A stretch of DNA of 64,000 bases from Bacillota bacterium (GTDB taxonomy: Bacteria > Bacillota > Clostridia > Acetivibrionales > DSM-1351). Position 1 is the stretch's first letter. Every line of letters starts with the position of its first letter. A program made the position numbers and the translations under genes. This document shows, in pieces, positions 54,089 through 63,816 of this stretch. The notes below the pieces were generated by a model. The model did not search any database and had not been told where the DNA came from. It was given only the letters and a program-made list of their open reading frames with translations. Location: contig JAFABO010000221.1 of assembly GCA_023426005.1 (NCBI GenBank), positions 1 to 64,000 of the forward strand. Direction: 5' to 3'.

Positions 54089-54104
54089 AACCGGAGGAAT
54101 TCCA

Positions 54105-55532
54105 ATGAAAGAAGAGATTTTCAGAATAGACAACGGCCAGCTTATGCTCAAGGGTCAAAAGATTTTTAACAGCATTTACCTTCAGGTTTTTGCCGGTGAA
54201 ACTCTTGGGATTATCTTTGACAACATGGAGGAAAAAAATGCCTTTTTGAAGCTGTTAAACGGAGATGCCAGACTGTCCTACGGAAGGATGTATATCAATG
54301 AGGAGGTCATAGAAGGCAATAACGATGACCATTCCGTTAAGCAAAATATCTTCACAATAACCGAATCATCAAAACTGATAAAACAGATGAAAATTTATGA
54401 AAATATTTTTCTCTTCCACTCAGAGGATATTTTCCTGAAATCAGGCCTATACAGGAAAAAAACTCAAATGCTCTTCGAACATTTTAATATAGATATACCC
54501 CTAAATAAGCCCATCCCCCAGCTGACCAGCCTGGAAAGCATCACCATAGAGCTGCTTAAGGCATTTACCCTTGATTCCAGGCTTATTGTACTTTCCAATA
54601 TAACCAGCATTCTGAATACCACAGAGCTGATCACTTTCTTTGAACTGGTAAACAAGCTGAAAAGAAAGGGAGTTGGTTTTATTGTAACTGAGACCTTTGA
54701 AGATATAGTCTTTGAACAGACCAACCAGCTATGTCTGATAAAAAACGGAAAAACAATAGGTCTTTTCAATTCGGCCAATCTGAACCGAAAAATGATATAT
54801 CAGCTTCTGAATGCCAAACAGACCGATGATTCTTATAAGGATATTGGAAGTGAGACAAATACATCCTCACAGCAGAGAGAGGTCGTGCTTTCCCTGAATA
54901 ACATATATACCAGCGTTTTGCAGGATATCAGCCTGGATATCCGGCGGGGTGAGATCCTCAAGATATTTTATATGGACGATGAAAGCAAAAATGACCTTAT
55001 CGGTCTCCTGAACGGTACAATAGACGCCTGCAAGGGGCGGATCACCGTTAATAATAACAGCTATTCTGCAAGCGGTATAGCCGATGCCCAGGAAAAGGGA
55101 GTGTGCTTTGTTGAGGAAAATCCAACCGAAGTAATGCTTTTCAAAAGGTTGAGCGTAATGTATAACCTGTGCATACCATTATCAAACAAGGTCAACTGGT
55201 TCTGGGTCAAAAGCAGATACGGCAAAAGTGTAATAAAGACTCTTGAGCAGCTGATAGCTCCAAGCTATTTCAAAAAGCCGGTGTACATGGTTCCGCCCAG
55301 CGTCCAGCAGAAAGTGGTCTACTGCAAGTGGCTGCTGTATTCGCCCAGGGTCCTTGTGTGTATAAAGCCCTTTTCAATCACCGATGTAAAGGTCAATCAG
55401 ATTACCGAGGAGATGATTAATTTGTTGGCGGACAGGGGAATTGCAATTTTGATAGTCACATCCAACTGGCCATCTCTCAGCGATCTGAAGGGTGATACAA
55501 TCTACCTCAAAGACGGCAGGCTGGGATTATAA
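54105..55532 (+). CDS. RbsA-like pseudo-ATPase (both nucleotide sites lost)
   Basis: A 475-aa protein with the overall tandem-NBD outline of RbsA. NBD1 Walker A is replaced by [15 protein letters not shown], the LSGGQ region by LTSLESIT and Walker B DEPT by [12 protein letters not shown]2 Walker A is [12 protein letters not shown], signature [14 protein letters not shown] (QQKVV and KWL kept) and Walker [14 protein letters not shown], without the Asp-Glu pair. The frame is intact and has a good ribosome binding site (CCGGAGGAATTCC), so it is conserved as a protein, not decayed. Probable role: adaptor between the sugar permease and the sensor kinase. Function unproven. Confidence 0.85.
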   Translation: MKEEIFRIDNGQLMLKGQKIFNSIYLQVFAGETLGIIFDNMEEKNAFLKLLNGDARLSYGRMYINEEVIEGNNDDHSVKQNIFTITESSKLIKQMKIYENIFLFHSEDIFLKSGLYRKKTQMLFEHFNIDIPLNKPIPQLTSLESITIELLKAFTLDSRLIVLSNITSILNTTELITFFELVNKLKRKGVGFIVTETFEDIVFEQTNQLCLIKNGKTIGLFNSANLNRKMIYQLLNAKQTDDSYKDIGSETNTSSQQREVVLSLNNIYTSVLQDISLDIRRGEILKIFYMDDESKNDLIGLLNGTIDACKGRITVNNNSYSASGIADAQEKGVCFVEENPTEVMLFKRLSVMYNLCIPLSNKVNWFWVKSRYGKSVIKTLEQLIAPSYFKKPVYMVPPSVQQKVVYCKWLLYSPRVLVCIKPFSITDVKVNQITEEMINLLADRGIAILIVTSNWPSLSDLKGDTIYLKDGRLGL

Positions 55533-57302
55533 GATCCCGGCGCCCTGAAGCCCTGCGTCCTTGCCTTCATCATTTCCGGACGGCGTAATAATGAAGCGTG
55601 CCGCCTGTTCTATCATTCTGTCCGAGCTTTCTTTAATATTATAGGTCATATCCTTGGTTTCTGCCGACTTTTCATTTATTGTCATGGTCTTGCGGGCAAT
55701 ATCATTTATATCTGCCGCACCCTCATTTGCAGCCAGGGCAATTTCATTTATGGCCGACACCATGTTTTGTATTGTAGCCAGCAGCTGCTCACAGGTTGCG
55801 CTTAAGTCGGTTGAATTGTCATAATAGTAAATAGCGTCCTTGCTGTATTGTTCACTGGTTTCCAGTAACAGCGAATAGTCGTTAAATACCCTTTCATTCA
55901 TAAAATTCAGCATATTGGTTGAATTATCCGCCAAATCCGCTACCGAGCCGGTCACAAGGTTGGTGATGTTCTGCAGCTTTGAGACGGTACTTTTTGATTC
56001 GTCGGCAAGTTTTCTTATTTCATCGGCAACCACCGAAAAACCTTTTCCGTGCTCACCGGCTCTTGCGGCCTCAATTGCCGCGTTCAACGCCAGCAGGTTT
56101 GTTTGCTCGGTAATGGCAAGTATTGTGGAATACATTTCCCCTATCTGTTCAACTTTTTTTACATGGATCAATGAACTGTTAAGCTTCTCCTGCGCTGTAT
56201 CAAATAGCTGTCTGGCTTCATTCAAGGAACCTGTGGCCTTTTGCTTTATGTTACTGGCTCTCTGGTTAATATCCGTTGCAATGTTAACTTCCTCCAGAGC
56301 CCTTGCGGCTACACTTTCAACCGCCGTTTCTATTTCATGGGCAGTGGCTGTCATCTCCTGTGCCGAAGCAGCCGTTTCCTGCATCCCTGCCGATAATTCC
56401 TGGGCAGTTCCTGTAATAGCGGCCACTTCACCGTTCAGCTCCTCTATTTTCTCATGGGTCACCGCAATATGTTCCATGGATCTGTCGGCCTCATGTATGA
56501 CCGTACGTAAAATATCGGTCAGGGACATTTGCATTTTGCCGATAGAATTGATTATCTGGCCGACCTCATCCTTGTGCTTCTTATAGGCTTCAGGAATTTC
56601 CTGTGACAAATCTCCCGAGCCTATGATATTCAAATGCCTGGCGGCACTGTTCAAAGGTCTGGAAATTGACCTTGCAATTATAATGGACAGGATAAGGCCA
56701 AGGGCGGCTGCAATAAAGAAGGTACCGATCAAAAAGGCTATTGCTATTTTTTTATTATGCTCGCTATCGGTATGTATTGCCATAGATAGATTGACCAGAC
56801 TTTTTGCAAGTTCCTGATATTGCTTCTGATAATCATCCATATATTTGACATTATCACTGTATTTTTTCATTGCAGATTTCTGCTCTCCGGCCATTGCCAG
56901 CTTTATGATCTCGTCTCTGGCTTCATTGAAATTCTTGACGTTAAGGGAAGCCGAAGAAAGTGCATCAACCTCAAAATCATCTATCTCCAATTCTTTAAGC
57001 CTTGAAATATCTTCCGATATGGTCTGTGTTCTCATGTCAAGATCCTTCAGCTTTTCTTCCTGAAAAGTTTTGTTATCGGTATTCAAAATTATATAGAGCA
57101 AATTCGCTTCATTCGCCCGCGAATTTGCTCTTATGTCATTTATGTATTCCGTACCTTTAAGGTAGTTGCTGTATAAACTTTCAATCCCTGAATTTGCTTC
57201 GTTTAAGAAGTAATAGGATATAGAACCCTGGCATAACAGCAATATCAGGAAAAAAACAGCCATAATCAATACCTTGTTAAATACCTTCATGTTTTTCAAC
57301 AT
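55527..57302 (-). CDS. Methyl-accepting chemotaxis protein
   Basis: A 591-aa chemoreceptor. N-terminal membrane helix (about 8-28), four-helix-bundle ligand domain (about 30-185), second membrane helix (about 185-210), HAMP (about 210-265) and a signalling domain with the highly conserved hairpin tip [19 protein letters not shown]. The ligand domain has the MCP 4HB/CHASE3-like type and its ligand is unknown. Its stop codon overlaps that of the convergent pseudo-ATPase gene. It could couple the locus's sugar to motility, but there is no direct evidence. Confidence 0.93.
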   Translation of the reverse strand: MLKNMKVFNKVLIMAVFFLILLLCQGSISYYFLNEANSGIESLYSNYLKGTEYINDIRANSRANEANLLYIILNTDNKTFQEEKLKDLDMRTQTISEDISRLKELEIDDFEVDALSSASLNVKNFNEARDEIIKLAMAGEQKSAMKKYSDNVKYMDDYQKQYQELAKSLVNLSMAIHTDSEHNKKIAIAFLIGTFFIAAALGLILSIIIARSISRPLNSAARHLNIIGSGDLSQEIPEAYKKHKDEVGQIINSIGKMQMSLTDILRTVIHEADRSMEHIAVTHEKIEELNGEVAAITGTAQELSAGMQETAASAQEMTATAHEIETAVESVAARALEEVNIATDINQRASNIKQKATGSLNEARQLFDTAQEKLNSSLIHVKKVEQIGEMYSTILAITEQTNLLALNAAIEAARAGEHGKGFSVVADEIRKLADESKSTVSKLQNITNLVTGSVADLADNSTNMLNFMNERVFNDYSLLLETSEQYSKDAIYYYDNSTDLSATCEQLLATIQNMVSAINEIALAANEGAADINDIARKTMTINEKSAETKDMTYNIKESSDRMIEQAARFIITPSGNDEGKDAGLQGAGIL

Positions 57303-57476
57303 AACATCAGCACCTCTCTCTACTTATTACGTAAACTTGTATATACTCCTAGATTATATACCCAGAGAAGGTAAATTGAAACTGTTCTTTTAGCTAAATT
57401 GACTCATTATGACAGTTTATAAATATACATTTTGCTGAATTTATACTGAGTTTTTAGTTTACAGAATCAGCCGGTA

Positions 57477-57677
57477 TCAGGGCTTTTTCCTCTCAATCCC
57501 ACTAACAGTATTATTATAGACAGCAACTAATGTCTGATAGTCTTTATGCTTTCGGATTGCATCTAATCGTTTGAATGTATCTTCTTTGTTTAAATTGCTG
57601 TAGCCAAGTTCATTACTAATTAAATCTTTTACTGCTGCATAATTACGTGTTTCTAAAGTACGAATTGATATGTCCAC
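57477..57677 (-). pseudogene. Truncated GNAT acetyltransferase N terminus
   Basis: 66 residues from a GTG (57677) with upstream AGGGGTGGCG. VDISIRTLETRNYAAVKDLI and LVAVYNNTVSG read like the first part of a GNAT acetyltransferase ending at beta-strand 3, after which the frame runs into ERKKP and a stop. The acetyl-CoA-binding half is absent, so this is a remnant, not a working enzyme. It lies between the chemoreceptor and the CRISPR array. Confidence 0.6.
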
Positions 57678-57885
57678 TGAGTTCGCCACCCCTAACAATT
57701 TTTATTCGTAATACCGCTATACACCTAATATGCAGCATTATTATACCCCTTTGTATAAAAAGGCTTTTATTTTACTGAAATTAATAACATAACAAACGCT
57801 GTTCCAATGTCAGCATTCATCTAAAATACAGCCAAAACCTGCCAGCGAGCTTAAACCTTATAATATCCTCAAGGAATATTCCTTC

Positions 57886-59303
57886 ATTTACATCCAGTAT
57901 GTTTATATTAAAACGGGTGGCTAATTGTAGTGCTGATCGTGGTAGTGGTATTTACATTCCAATATGTTTATATTAAAACCAGTGTAGAGACCGGATTAAA
58001 TGCAAGGTGTATTTGTTTTACATTCCAATATGTTTATATTAAAACTATATTTGCAGAGGCATATGCCGGCAGCGCTGCTGTATTTACATTCCAATATGTT
58101 TATATTAAAACTGTCCATCGTATTCGCAGCAAATGAATATATTGAGATTTACATTCCAATATGTTTATATTAAAACGCTTTCCATCACCTTTATACCAAA
58201 ACAATCCAACTTCATTTACATTCCAATATGTTTATATTAAAACAAAGGCTAAGTCAAGATATTTGATCTCTTTAGCCTTATTTACATTCCAATATGTTTA
58301 TATTAAAACAGAAATGAACGATCTTGAATATGTAAGAGTTGCATTATTTACATTCCAATATGTTTATATTAAAACGAACGGTTTGTTGAGTTAGTGAAAC
58401 CTTTGTTCCTAAATTTACATTCCAATATGTTTATATTAAAACCAATATATAAAAACATTGCCAGCAAGAATTGGAGAATTTACATTCCAATATGTTTATA
58501 TTAAAACTTCTCTCCATGAGTTACAAGGAAGTATGGGCATATATTTACATTCCAATATGTTTATATTAAAACACTGATGATAAAGATTTATCTGACAATG
58601 TATATAACATTTACATTCCAATATGTTTATATTAAAACCAGGAACATACATTGACAGTGGCTGCACTGATGAAGAAATTTACATTCCAATATGTTTATAT
58701 TAAAACGTCAACCTTTGCAGCCAGTGAGGTTGCAATCTGGCTATTTACATTCCAATATGTTTATATTAAAACACAATAGAACCATGAACCTTTGCCATGG
58801 CTATCTTCAATTTACATTCCAATATGTTTATATTAAAACATACAATAGGTCACCTGTCATGGAACATTCCTCCTTTATTTACATTCCAATATGTTTATAT
58901 TAAAACTCCGTTCAAATACAAAAAGCAATACGTTCCTGTTATTTACATTCCAATATGTTTATATTAAAACAGATAAGGAATCAACTTACCGTCAGCACCC
59001 CTTTTTGATTTACATTCCAATATGTTTATATTAAAACCCCCTGGTGATGGTTGTTAAGATAATACCTATTACAAATTTACATTCCAATATGTTTATATTA
59101 AAACTTTGTCCCTCTGCCTTCTTATGAGTAGTTTTTTTAGATTTACATTCCAATATGTTTATATTAAAACACAATCAAGCCCTAACTTAATCCAATCAAT
59201 TCCCAGATTTACATTCCAATATGTTTATATTAAAACGCGGGGAAACAAAGGTTCTTAAATATTGCGCTAACTGATTTACATTCCAATATGTTTATATTAA
59301 AAC
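57886..59303 (-). CRISPR. Type I-B CRISPR array, 22 repeats and 21 spacers
   Basis: The 30-bp repeat, read on the minus strand, starts GTTTTAATATAAACATATTG and ends GAATGTAAAT. Repeats are at 57950, 58016, 58082, 58147, 58214, 58280, 58346, 58413, 58478, 58543, 58609, 58677, 58743, 58810, 58877, 58941, 59008, 59075, 59141, 59207 and 59274 (starts), plus a degenerate 29-base one at 57886-57914. The repeat at 58016 has one base change at its edge. Spacers are 34-38 bases and all differ. The degenerate repeat marks the trailer end, so the leader is on the right, next to cas2, and transcription is leftward, in line with the GTAAAT-ending repeats of other clostridial I-B systems. Confidence 0.97.
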
Positions 59304-59558
59304 CTTGCCTGTTACAATATTGAATTATCAAGGTACACACACCCGATTTCTGTCGATAGGTACTTAAAGAATAAATAAGAAGTAATTTATTCCCCAAAAA
59401 AGTAAAAAGACTTACTCTCAAAGGCGGAATTGTCTTAAAAATCTATAGACTGTCGACCCTATGGCTTTTTTACACTATATGAGGTCGACAGTCAAAATCT
59501 CTATCTACATAAAATTATAATTATAGAGTATATAAACAATAAAGTAATTATAACATAG
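59304..59558 (-). promoter_or_regulatory. CRISPR leader
   Basis: 255 bases between the last perfect repeat and the cas2 remnant, AT-rich, without a gene. It should contain the array promoter and the adaptation-anchoring sequence. An 11-bp inverted repeat (59448-59493) lies within it. Confidence 0.65.
59448..59493. repeat. Inverted repeat in the CRISPR leader
   Basis: GACTGTCGACC (59448-59458) pairs perfectly with GGTCGACAGTC (59483-59493), 24 bases apart. The arms are much more GC-rich than the surrounding leader. It may be a terminator for the cas operon (the loop has a T-run) or a protein-binding site. Confidence 0.6.
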
Positions 59559-59817
59559 TCAAAAAAAGTTTGAGGTCTTGTCGTCCTCTTTCCCCCAGAA
59601 TTCCTTCTGCATCCACCGCTCTTCCCGGCTTTTAAAGATTATTAAGGAATCTCTGTCTTTCCTGATATGCTTATTGTAAAAGAGCAGGAGTGATATCTCC
59701 TTCAAAAACTGATTTTTGAACATGTGTCAGATACTTCTTGCATATTTTGAAAATGTTTCTTGATGCCTTGGCCCCGTTATCGTCTGCCTCCACATCATAT
59801 ATAAGAACAACATACAT
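59559..59817 (-). pseudogene. cas2: cas2, frameshifted
   Basis: The first 48 codons read as Cas2: MYVVLIYDVEADDNG, then ICKKYLTHVQKSVFEGDI, ending LLQ and a stop at 59671. The C-terminal half continues in another frame (NKHIRKDRDSLIIFKSREE, then KEFWGKEDDKTSNFF) to a stop at 59559. The 259-base span is not a multiple of three. Even after a one-base correction the protein would be about six residues short in the helix after FEGDI, by comparison with the family pattern as I remember it. Cas2 is needed for spacer acquisition. The ATG lies just behind the cas1 stop, with GGTGG overlapping it. Confidence 0.8.
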
Positions 59818-59820
59818 ATT

Positions 59821-60812
59821 TTACCACCAAATTTTAAACCCTTCATACATTTTGTCATCCATCAGGTGTTTTACCAGCTTATAGCACTCCAGCCTCATAA
59901 GATGTCTATATGAAACATTTCTGCCCAGTTCCTTATGGTTTATAGTTCTGCCAAGACTTTCATCATACTCCTTTAATACTTTTTTCCGGCCGCTTTCCTT
60001 CAGATAGTAGTAATTGGAGTCCTGCTCAAAATCCTTCTCGGTTATCATATTTCTATTAAGCATTGAAAAGATCAGCCGGTCCCCGATTAACGGCTTAAAT
60101 ACCTCAGAAATGTCAAGGCAAAGTGAGAATCTTCGCTCTCCGGGGCTGTGTAAATAGCTGACCGTAGGATTCAGCTGTGTTGTATAAATTTCCGAAAGAC
60201 AGCTGGTATAAATTAATGAGTTTACAAAAGAAATCAATGTATTAACCATATTGTCCGGAAGTCTCTTAACCCGCTTTTCAAAATCTACTTCCTGATTAAT
60301 AATTTTTGTCCAACAACCATAATAAACTTTTCTGATACTGCCTTCCACACCCATTAAAGAATTTATGTCAGTTACGCTGCCAATGCTGTCCCGCAGGTTC
60401 TTTATTTCATTAATGGTCATTTCAAGGTCCCTGTCTCGTTCATTGTAATATCTTACATTTCTGAGGATATTATAGCTTGCTGCCTCAATAAAAGCTTTTG
60501 CAATATTCAGCCGCTTATCATTTTCCGAGAAATGCATGACCTGTTCCACCAGCAACTTTCCGGAAACATTAGTCTCTTTGGGATAAAAACTGCCGGTATA
60601 AAATCCGTAGTAATTAAAAATATGTATTGGTATGGAAAGCTGCCCGGCATAATTAAGAGTTTTGGTGTTCATTGAAACTTCTCCAAAAAGGTATATATCC
60701 CTTGTCATATTAATTTTTATATCTTTGTAATTTCCGTCGGGAGCGGTCATTCTCAGTACATTATCTTTCGTCTTAATTCTCCGTCGGAAAATAAGTAAAA
60801 GCTCTCGGACAT
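59821..60812 (-). pseudogene. cas1: cas1, single-base frameshift near the start
   Basis: The proper start is ATG 60812 with GAGGAG 7 bases upstream, giving SESFYLFSDGELRRK, which then runs out of frame into a stop. The rest continues in the next frame from KDNVLRMTAPDG to the end at 59821 (EGFKIWW). The break is at about 60765-60769, at an AAA run; one extra A would restore a 330-aa Cas1. The remaining body is intact, with GVEGSIRKVYYG (Glu), SYLHSPGERRFSLCLDISE (His, Asp) and an I-B-type length. Either a real mutation or a sequencing error. Confidence 0.82.
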
Positions 60813-60920
60813 ATCTTTTCTCCTCGTACAATAATATAGCTATCCGGTTATATTACTTTGCCAACCTGCAATGCCGCAATTCTGTTTTAACATAGGAACC
60901 TGCTATAACCGCAGGCTTTG

Positions 60921-61409
60921 CTATATATAACAGAATTCATAATATGCACAGGCCCTGCAAATCTTTGAATTAATTACTTCAGGACTCTTTTTCATTGATG
61001 CAATCCGCTCAATTTCATTTAAAATATTTACTACTTCCTTTTCATCCTGTCGGGATAATACGATCTCTTTCCTTTGTTTTATTTTAGGATAATCCAGGAT
61101 ACCCTTCTCGACATTAATACCTCTCTGCCTGAGAAAATAAATATAATACTTAACCTGCCATTCGGAAGCCTCTTCAATACTTTTGCTTTTCTTGACTTCA
61201 TGCAGAATTCTCCAGTCCTTTATAAAATCTATGTTGACTGTATCATCAATCAATATCTGTTTATCCTCTCTTCCGTAACAGCTTTCATCCAGAAGCTTTC
61301 CCAGCAGTACATTTTCATCTTCCCGCTCCATTCTGATGTCATTCATAAAGTACCACAGCTTTCGTTGGCAGACAAAATAATAGTAAAGCATGGTTCCTGT
61401 AATGCGCAC
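60921..61409 (-). CDS. cas4: Cas4 exonuclease
   Basis: A 162-aa Fe-S nuclease of the Cas4 family, which trims and selects prespacers for Cas1-Cas2. Cluster cysteines are Cys14 (YFVCQRKLW) and Cys151, Cys154 and Cys160 (KICRACAYYEFC). RecB-type nuclease residues are in LGKLLDE and in the segment ILHEVKKSKSIEE followed by WQVKYYIYFL. GTG 61409 is chosen because VRITGT matches the family start and GGAGG lies 8 bases before; GTG 61418 overlaps that site. Intact, unlike the cas1 and cas2 downstream. Confidence 0.9.
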   Translation of the reverse strand: MRITGTMLYYYFVCQRKLWYFMNDIRMEREDENVLLGKLLDESCYGREDKQILIDDTVNIDFIKDWRILHEVKKSKSIEEASEWQVKYYIYFLRQRGINVEKGILDYPKIKQRKEIVLSRQDEKEVVNILNEIERIASMKKSPEVINSKICRACAYYEFCYI

Positions 61410-61441
61410 AACACTCACCTCCGCAGACTTGGTTCCCAGTA

Positions 61442-63739
61442 TCAGAACATTCTTGATTCGGCGTTTCTGAACTCTTCTTTTCCGGTTTTTTCAAAGCTGA
61501 TTCCTGTTTCAATGCTATATTCCGCATCAACTGCAATAATATCAAAACCGTTTGAAATTTTTTGGGAAATAACCTTCGTTTCCTCCGCCAGTCTTCTCTG
61601 GACAGGAACCATCAGGTCTCTCAAAGCTTCACGGGCCCTTACTTTTTCCTTTTTGGAGTATTCTTTGCTTGTGATAATTCCAATATTATTTTTAATATCC
61701 TCCTCATGTTCCTTATAAACACTCAACGGTATCACAGATACCTGGTCAATATCTCTGAATACTTTGTTTACAGCCTTTTTATCCATTTCATAGGAAGGAA
61801 TGTCCTTGACATACTGGATCGTACTCTTTATTTCAGAATAATATCCGGTATCCTTAAGTTTTTCAGTAGAATAGGTCTCTTTTATCATTTCTACTTTGGC
61901 AGCTTCATTCAGGACACCGTTATAAAGTGCTTCCTTTGAGAGCTGATGAATCTTTTCATCAATAAAGGAACCCACCCCGCTGCACTTTTTATTTCCCCCG
62001 GTGAATACAAAACAGTTATATTCTTTGTCCAGCTTTCTATGTCGGTAGCAGCGGCCCATTCTCTGGAAGAGTCCGTTCAGATCGGACAGTTCTGTATAAA
62101 GCAAATCAAAATCTATATCCAGGGAAGCTTCTACCAGCTGTGTTGTAACCCAGATTCCGCAGCCGGTACTTCCTTTCTCCCCCAGCTCCATGATGCAAGC
62201 TTCTTTTTTAGTCCTCTCTTCCCGGATGAAACCGCTGTGCAAAAGCTGTAAATATTCTACACCTTCATCCCCTGTTTCCTTCTGCAGAACAGCTTTTAAT
62301 TTATTGTAAACCGTTTTTGCCTTCTTGACTGTATTGCAAATAATCAGGAGTTTATTTTTATTATAGGCCCTTGCCATTTCGGCAATACTGGTATCCTCGT
62401 CTATTTGGGAATCAATTTTCATTATGCTGTGCCGTACAAGCTCGTTCGTAAAGGTTTCAGGCCCCTTAAAACAAATACCCTCGTCCTTCATCAAATCCAG
62501 AATTACTCCGGGAAGAGTTGCGGTCAGGATTGCAAACCTGCCGCCCAGCCTTGTAATATATTTCAATCCAAGAATAAGATAGGCAATAAGATCGGGGGAA
62601 TACATCTGAATCTCATCCACGATTACTTTCGAATAGGACAGCGTTGCAAGCTTAAGTTCAAAACCCTTGTACCTGTATACAAAGTCAAATATCTGATCCA
62701 ATGTACATATGGTCAGCGGCAGAGAAAGCTGCCTTGTCTTAGTGTAGTATGCTTCAAGCTCGGCACCTTCATATTCCCGTATATCATCCGCATCCGCTGG
62801 TTTCTTTTTATATTTATTGCCTTCCTCCTGCTCTGCATATACCTTCAGAGTATCCGAATGCAGCAGTGCAACGCGGTTTTCTATATCCTCTACTATTATA
62901 TTTTCTGTAATCCGGTTATATATTGCATTAATTGCACTTTTGAGCGGCAGGGTAAAGAAACCCTTGCTGTCTCCAAGCCAGAGAAGTCCTGCCTCGGTTT
63001 TTCCCATGCCGGTCTGAGCCACCACAACTACATTTTCATCCCGGTTTTCAAGCATATATTTTTGCAGCTCATTCCATCCGGCACCGGGGTTGCCTTTTTT
63101 CCACCCCTTCACCAGACCTTCCATGGCTCCCGGCAGAAAACCCGAGGGTTTTTCTACATCTATCCCCGCACTTGCAGCATAGTCAATTCTGTTTAAAAGT
63201 CCTTTGAGCACAATGGTTTTATAAAAGTATTCCCCATCCCGGGACTCATATGGTCTTTCCCCCAGTCTGAAAAAGCTCTTGTACAATCTGGCATCAAGAT
63301 GCCTGGACGGCAGCTCAACATATTCAAATTCTTTGAAAGCCTCTGCTAACCGGGCTATTTCCTGGGATATTTCTTCCATTTCAAGGTATACATCCCGTTC
63401 ATGATGGTATGCCACTGCCTGAAATAATGCCCTTATATCCTTCTCCTCGTATCCCAGTTCTTCGAGATATTCAATATCTATAAACCCCAGGCTCAGGAAA
63501 CCATGCGGTATTCCTGTATTTTTGCCACTGCCGTGGACACATTTCTGGAATGTGTTGTTCATTTTCCCCAGGTCATGATATATACACGCCAGACGGAGCA
63601 GCTCCCAATCTGTCTCCAGATTGGGACACAGCTCTTTTAGCAGTTTAAAGTTGTCCAGTAAATCGTCGGTATGCCATTGAATATCTTTTCTGGGTATTGT
63701 CTTTGCAATAAACCTCTCATCCGCTATCCGGTTATCCAT
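61442..63739 (-). CDS. cas3: Cas3 HD nuclease-helicase
   Basis: A 765-aa type I effector nuclease-helicase that degrades DNA marked by Cascade. N-terminal HD domain: YHDLGK (His55-Asp56) and AVAYHHERD (His112, His113). Helicase part: Walker A AQTGMGKTEA (241-250, Lys247), DExx box IVDEIQMYSPD, TATLPG (motif III), and the C-terminal motif VI MGRCYRHR. The frame is open throughout. The ATG follows GGAGGAG. It follows the Cascade genes (cas5 seen at the window edge) and precedes cas4. Confidence 0.95.
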   Translation of the reverse strand: MDNRIADERFIAKTIPRKDIQWHTDDLLDNFKLLKELCPNLETDWELLRLACIYHDLGKMNNTFQKCVHGSGKNTGIPHGFLSLGFIDIEYLEELGYEEKDIRALFQAVAYHHERDVYLEMEEISQEIARLAEAFKEFEYVELPSRHLDARLYKSFFRLGERPYESRDGEYFYKTIVLKGLLNRIDYAASAGIDVEKPSGFLPGAMEGLVKGWKKGNPGAGWNELQKYMLENRDENVVVVAQTGMGKTEAGLLWLGDSKGFFTLPLKSAINAIYNRITENIIVEDIENRVALLHSDTLKVYAEQEEGNKYKKKPADADDIREYEGAELEAYYTKTRQLSLPLTICTLDQIFDFVYRYKGFELKLATLSYSKVIVDEIQMYSPDLIAYLILGLKYITRLGGRFAILTATLPGVILDLMKDEGICFKGPETFTNELVRHSIMKIDSQIDEDTSIAEMARAYNKNKLLIICNTVKKAKTVYNKLKAVLQKETGDEGVEYLQLLHSGFIREERTKKEACIMELGEKGSTGCGIWVTTQLVEASLDIDFDLLYTELSDLNGLFQRMGRCYRHRKLDKEYNCFVFTGGNKKCSGVGSFIDEKIHQLSKEALYNGVLNEAAKVEMIKETYSTEKLKDTGYYSEIKSTIQYVKDIPSYEMDKKAVNKVFRDIDQVSVIPLSVYKEHEEDIKNNIGIITSKEYSKKEKVRAREALRDLMVPVQRRLAEETKVISQKISNGFDIIAVDAEYSIETGISFEKTGKEEFRNAESRMF

Positions 63740-63816
63740 TTGCTCCTCCTTAATATATTTTATTTAATAATGTTTTCTCATTAGCTGTTCTTTACATCCC
63801 CTGTTATTCCTGCCTG

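Noticed and set aside
54033..54104. Longer start for the RbsA-like pseudo-ATPase overlapping the kinase gene
   Set aside because: The extension has no similarity to RbsA and overlaps the kinase coding region. The ATG at 54105 has a strong ribosome binding site.
57930..58903. Repetitive small frames with FTFQYVYIK units
   Set aside because: They are translations of CRISPR repeats and not genes.
59821..60831. Reading cas1 as an intact 336-aa gene from a TTG/GTG-type start at 60831
   Set aside because: The first about 20 residues (EEKRYVRELLLIFRRRIKT) are the wrong-frame reading of a normal Cas1 start (SESFYLFSDGEL), and the true ribosome binding site lies inside that reading.
62405..63196. 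263-aa open frame antisense to cas3
   Set aside because: It lies wholly inside the well-supported cas3 gene, has a biased Cys/Phe/His composition and no family match.
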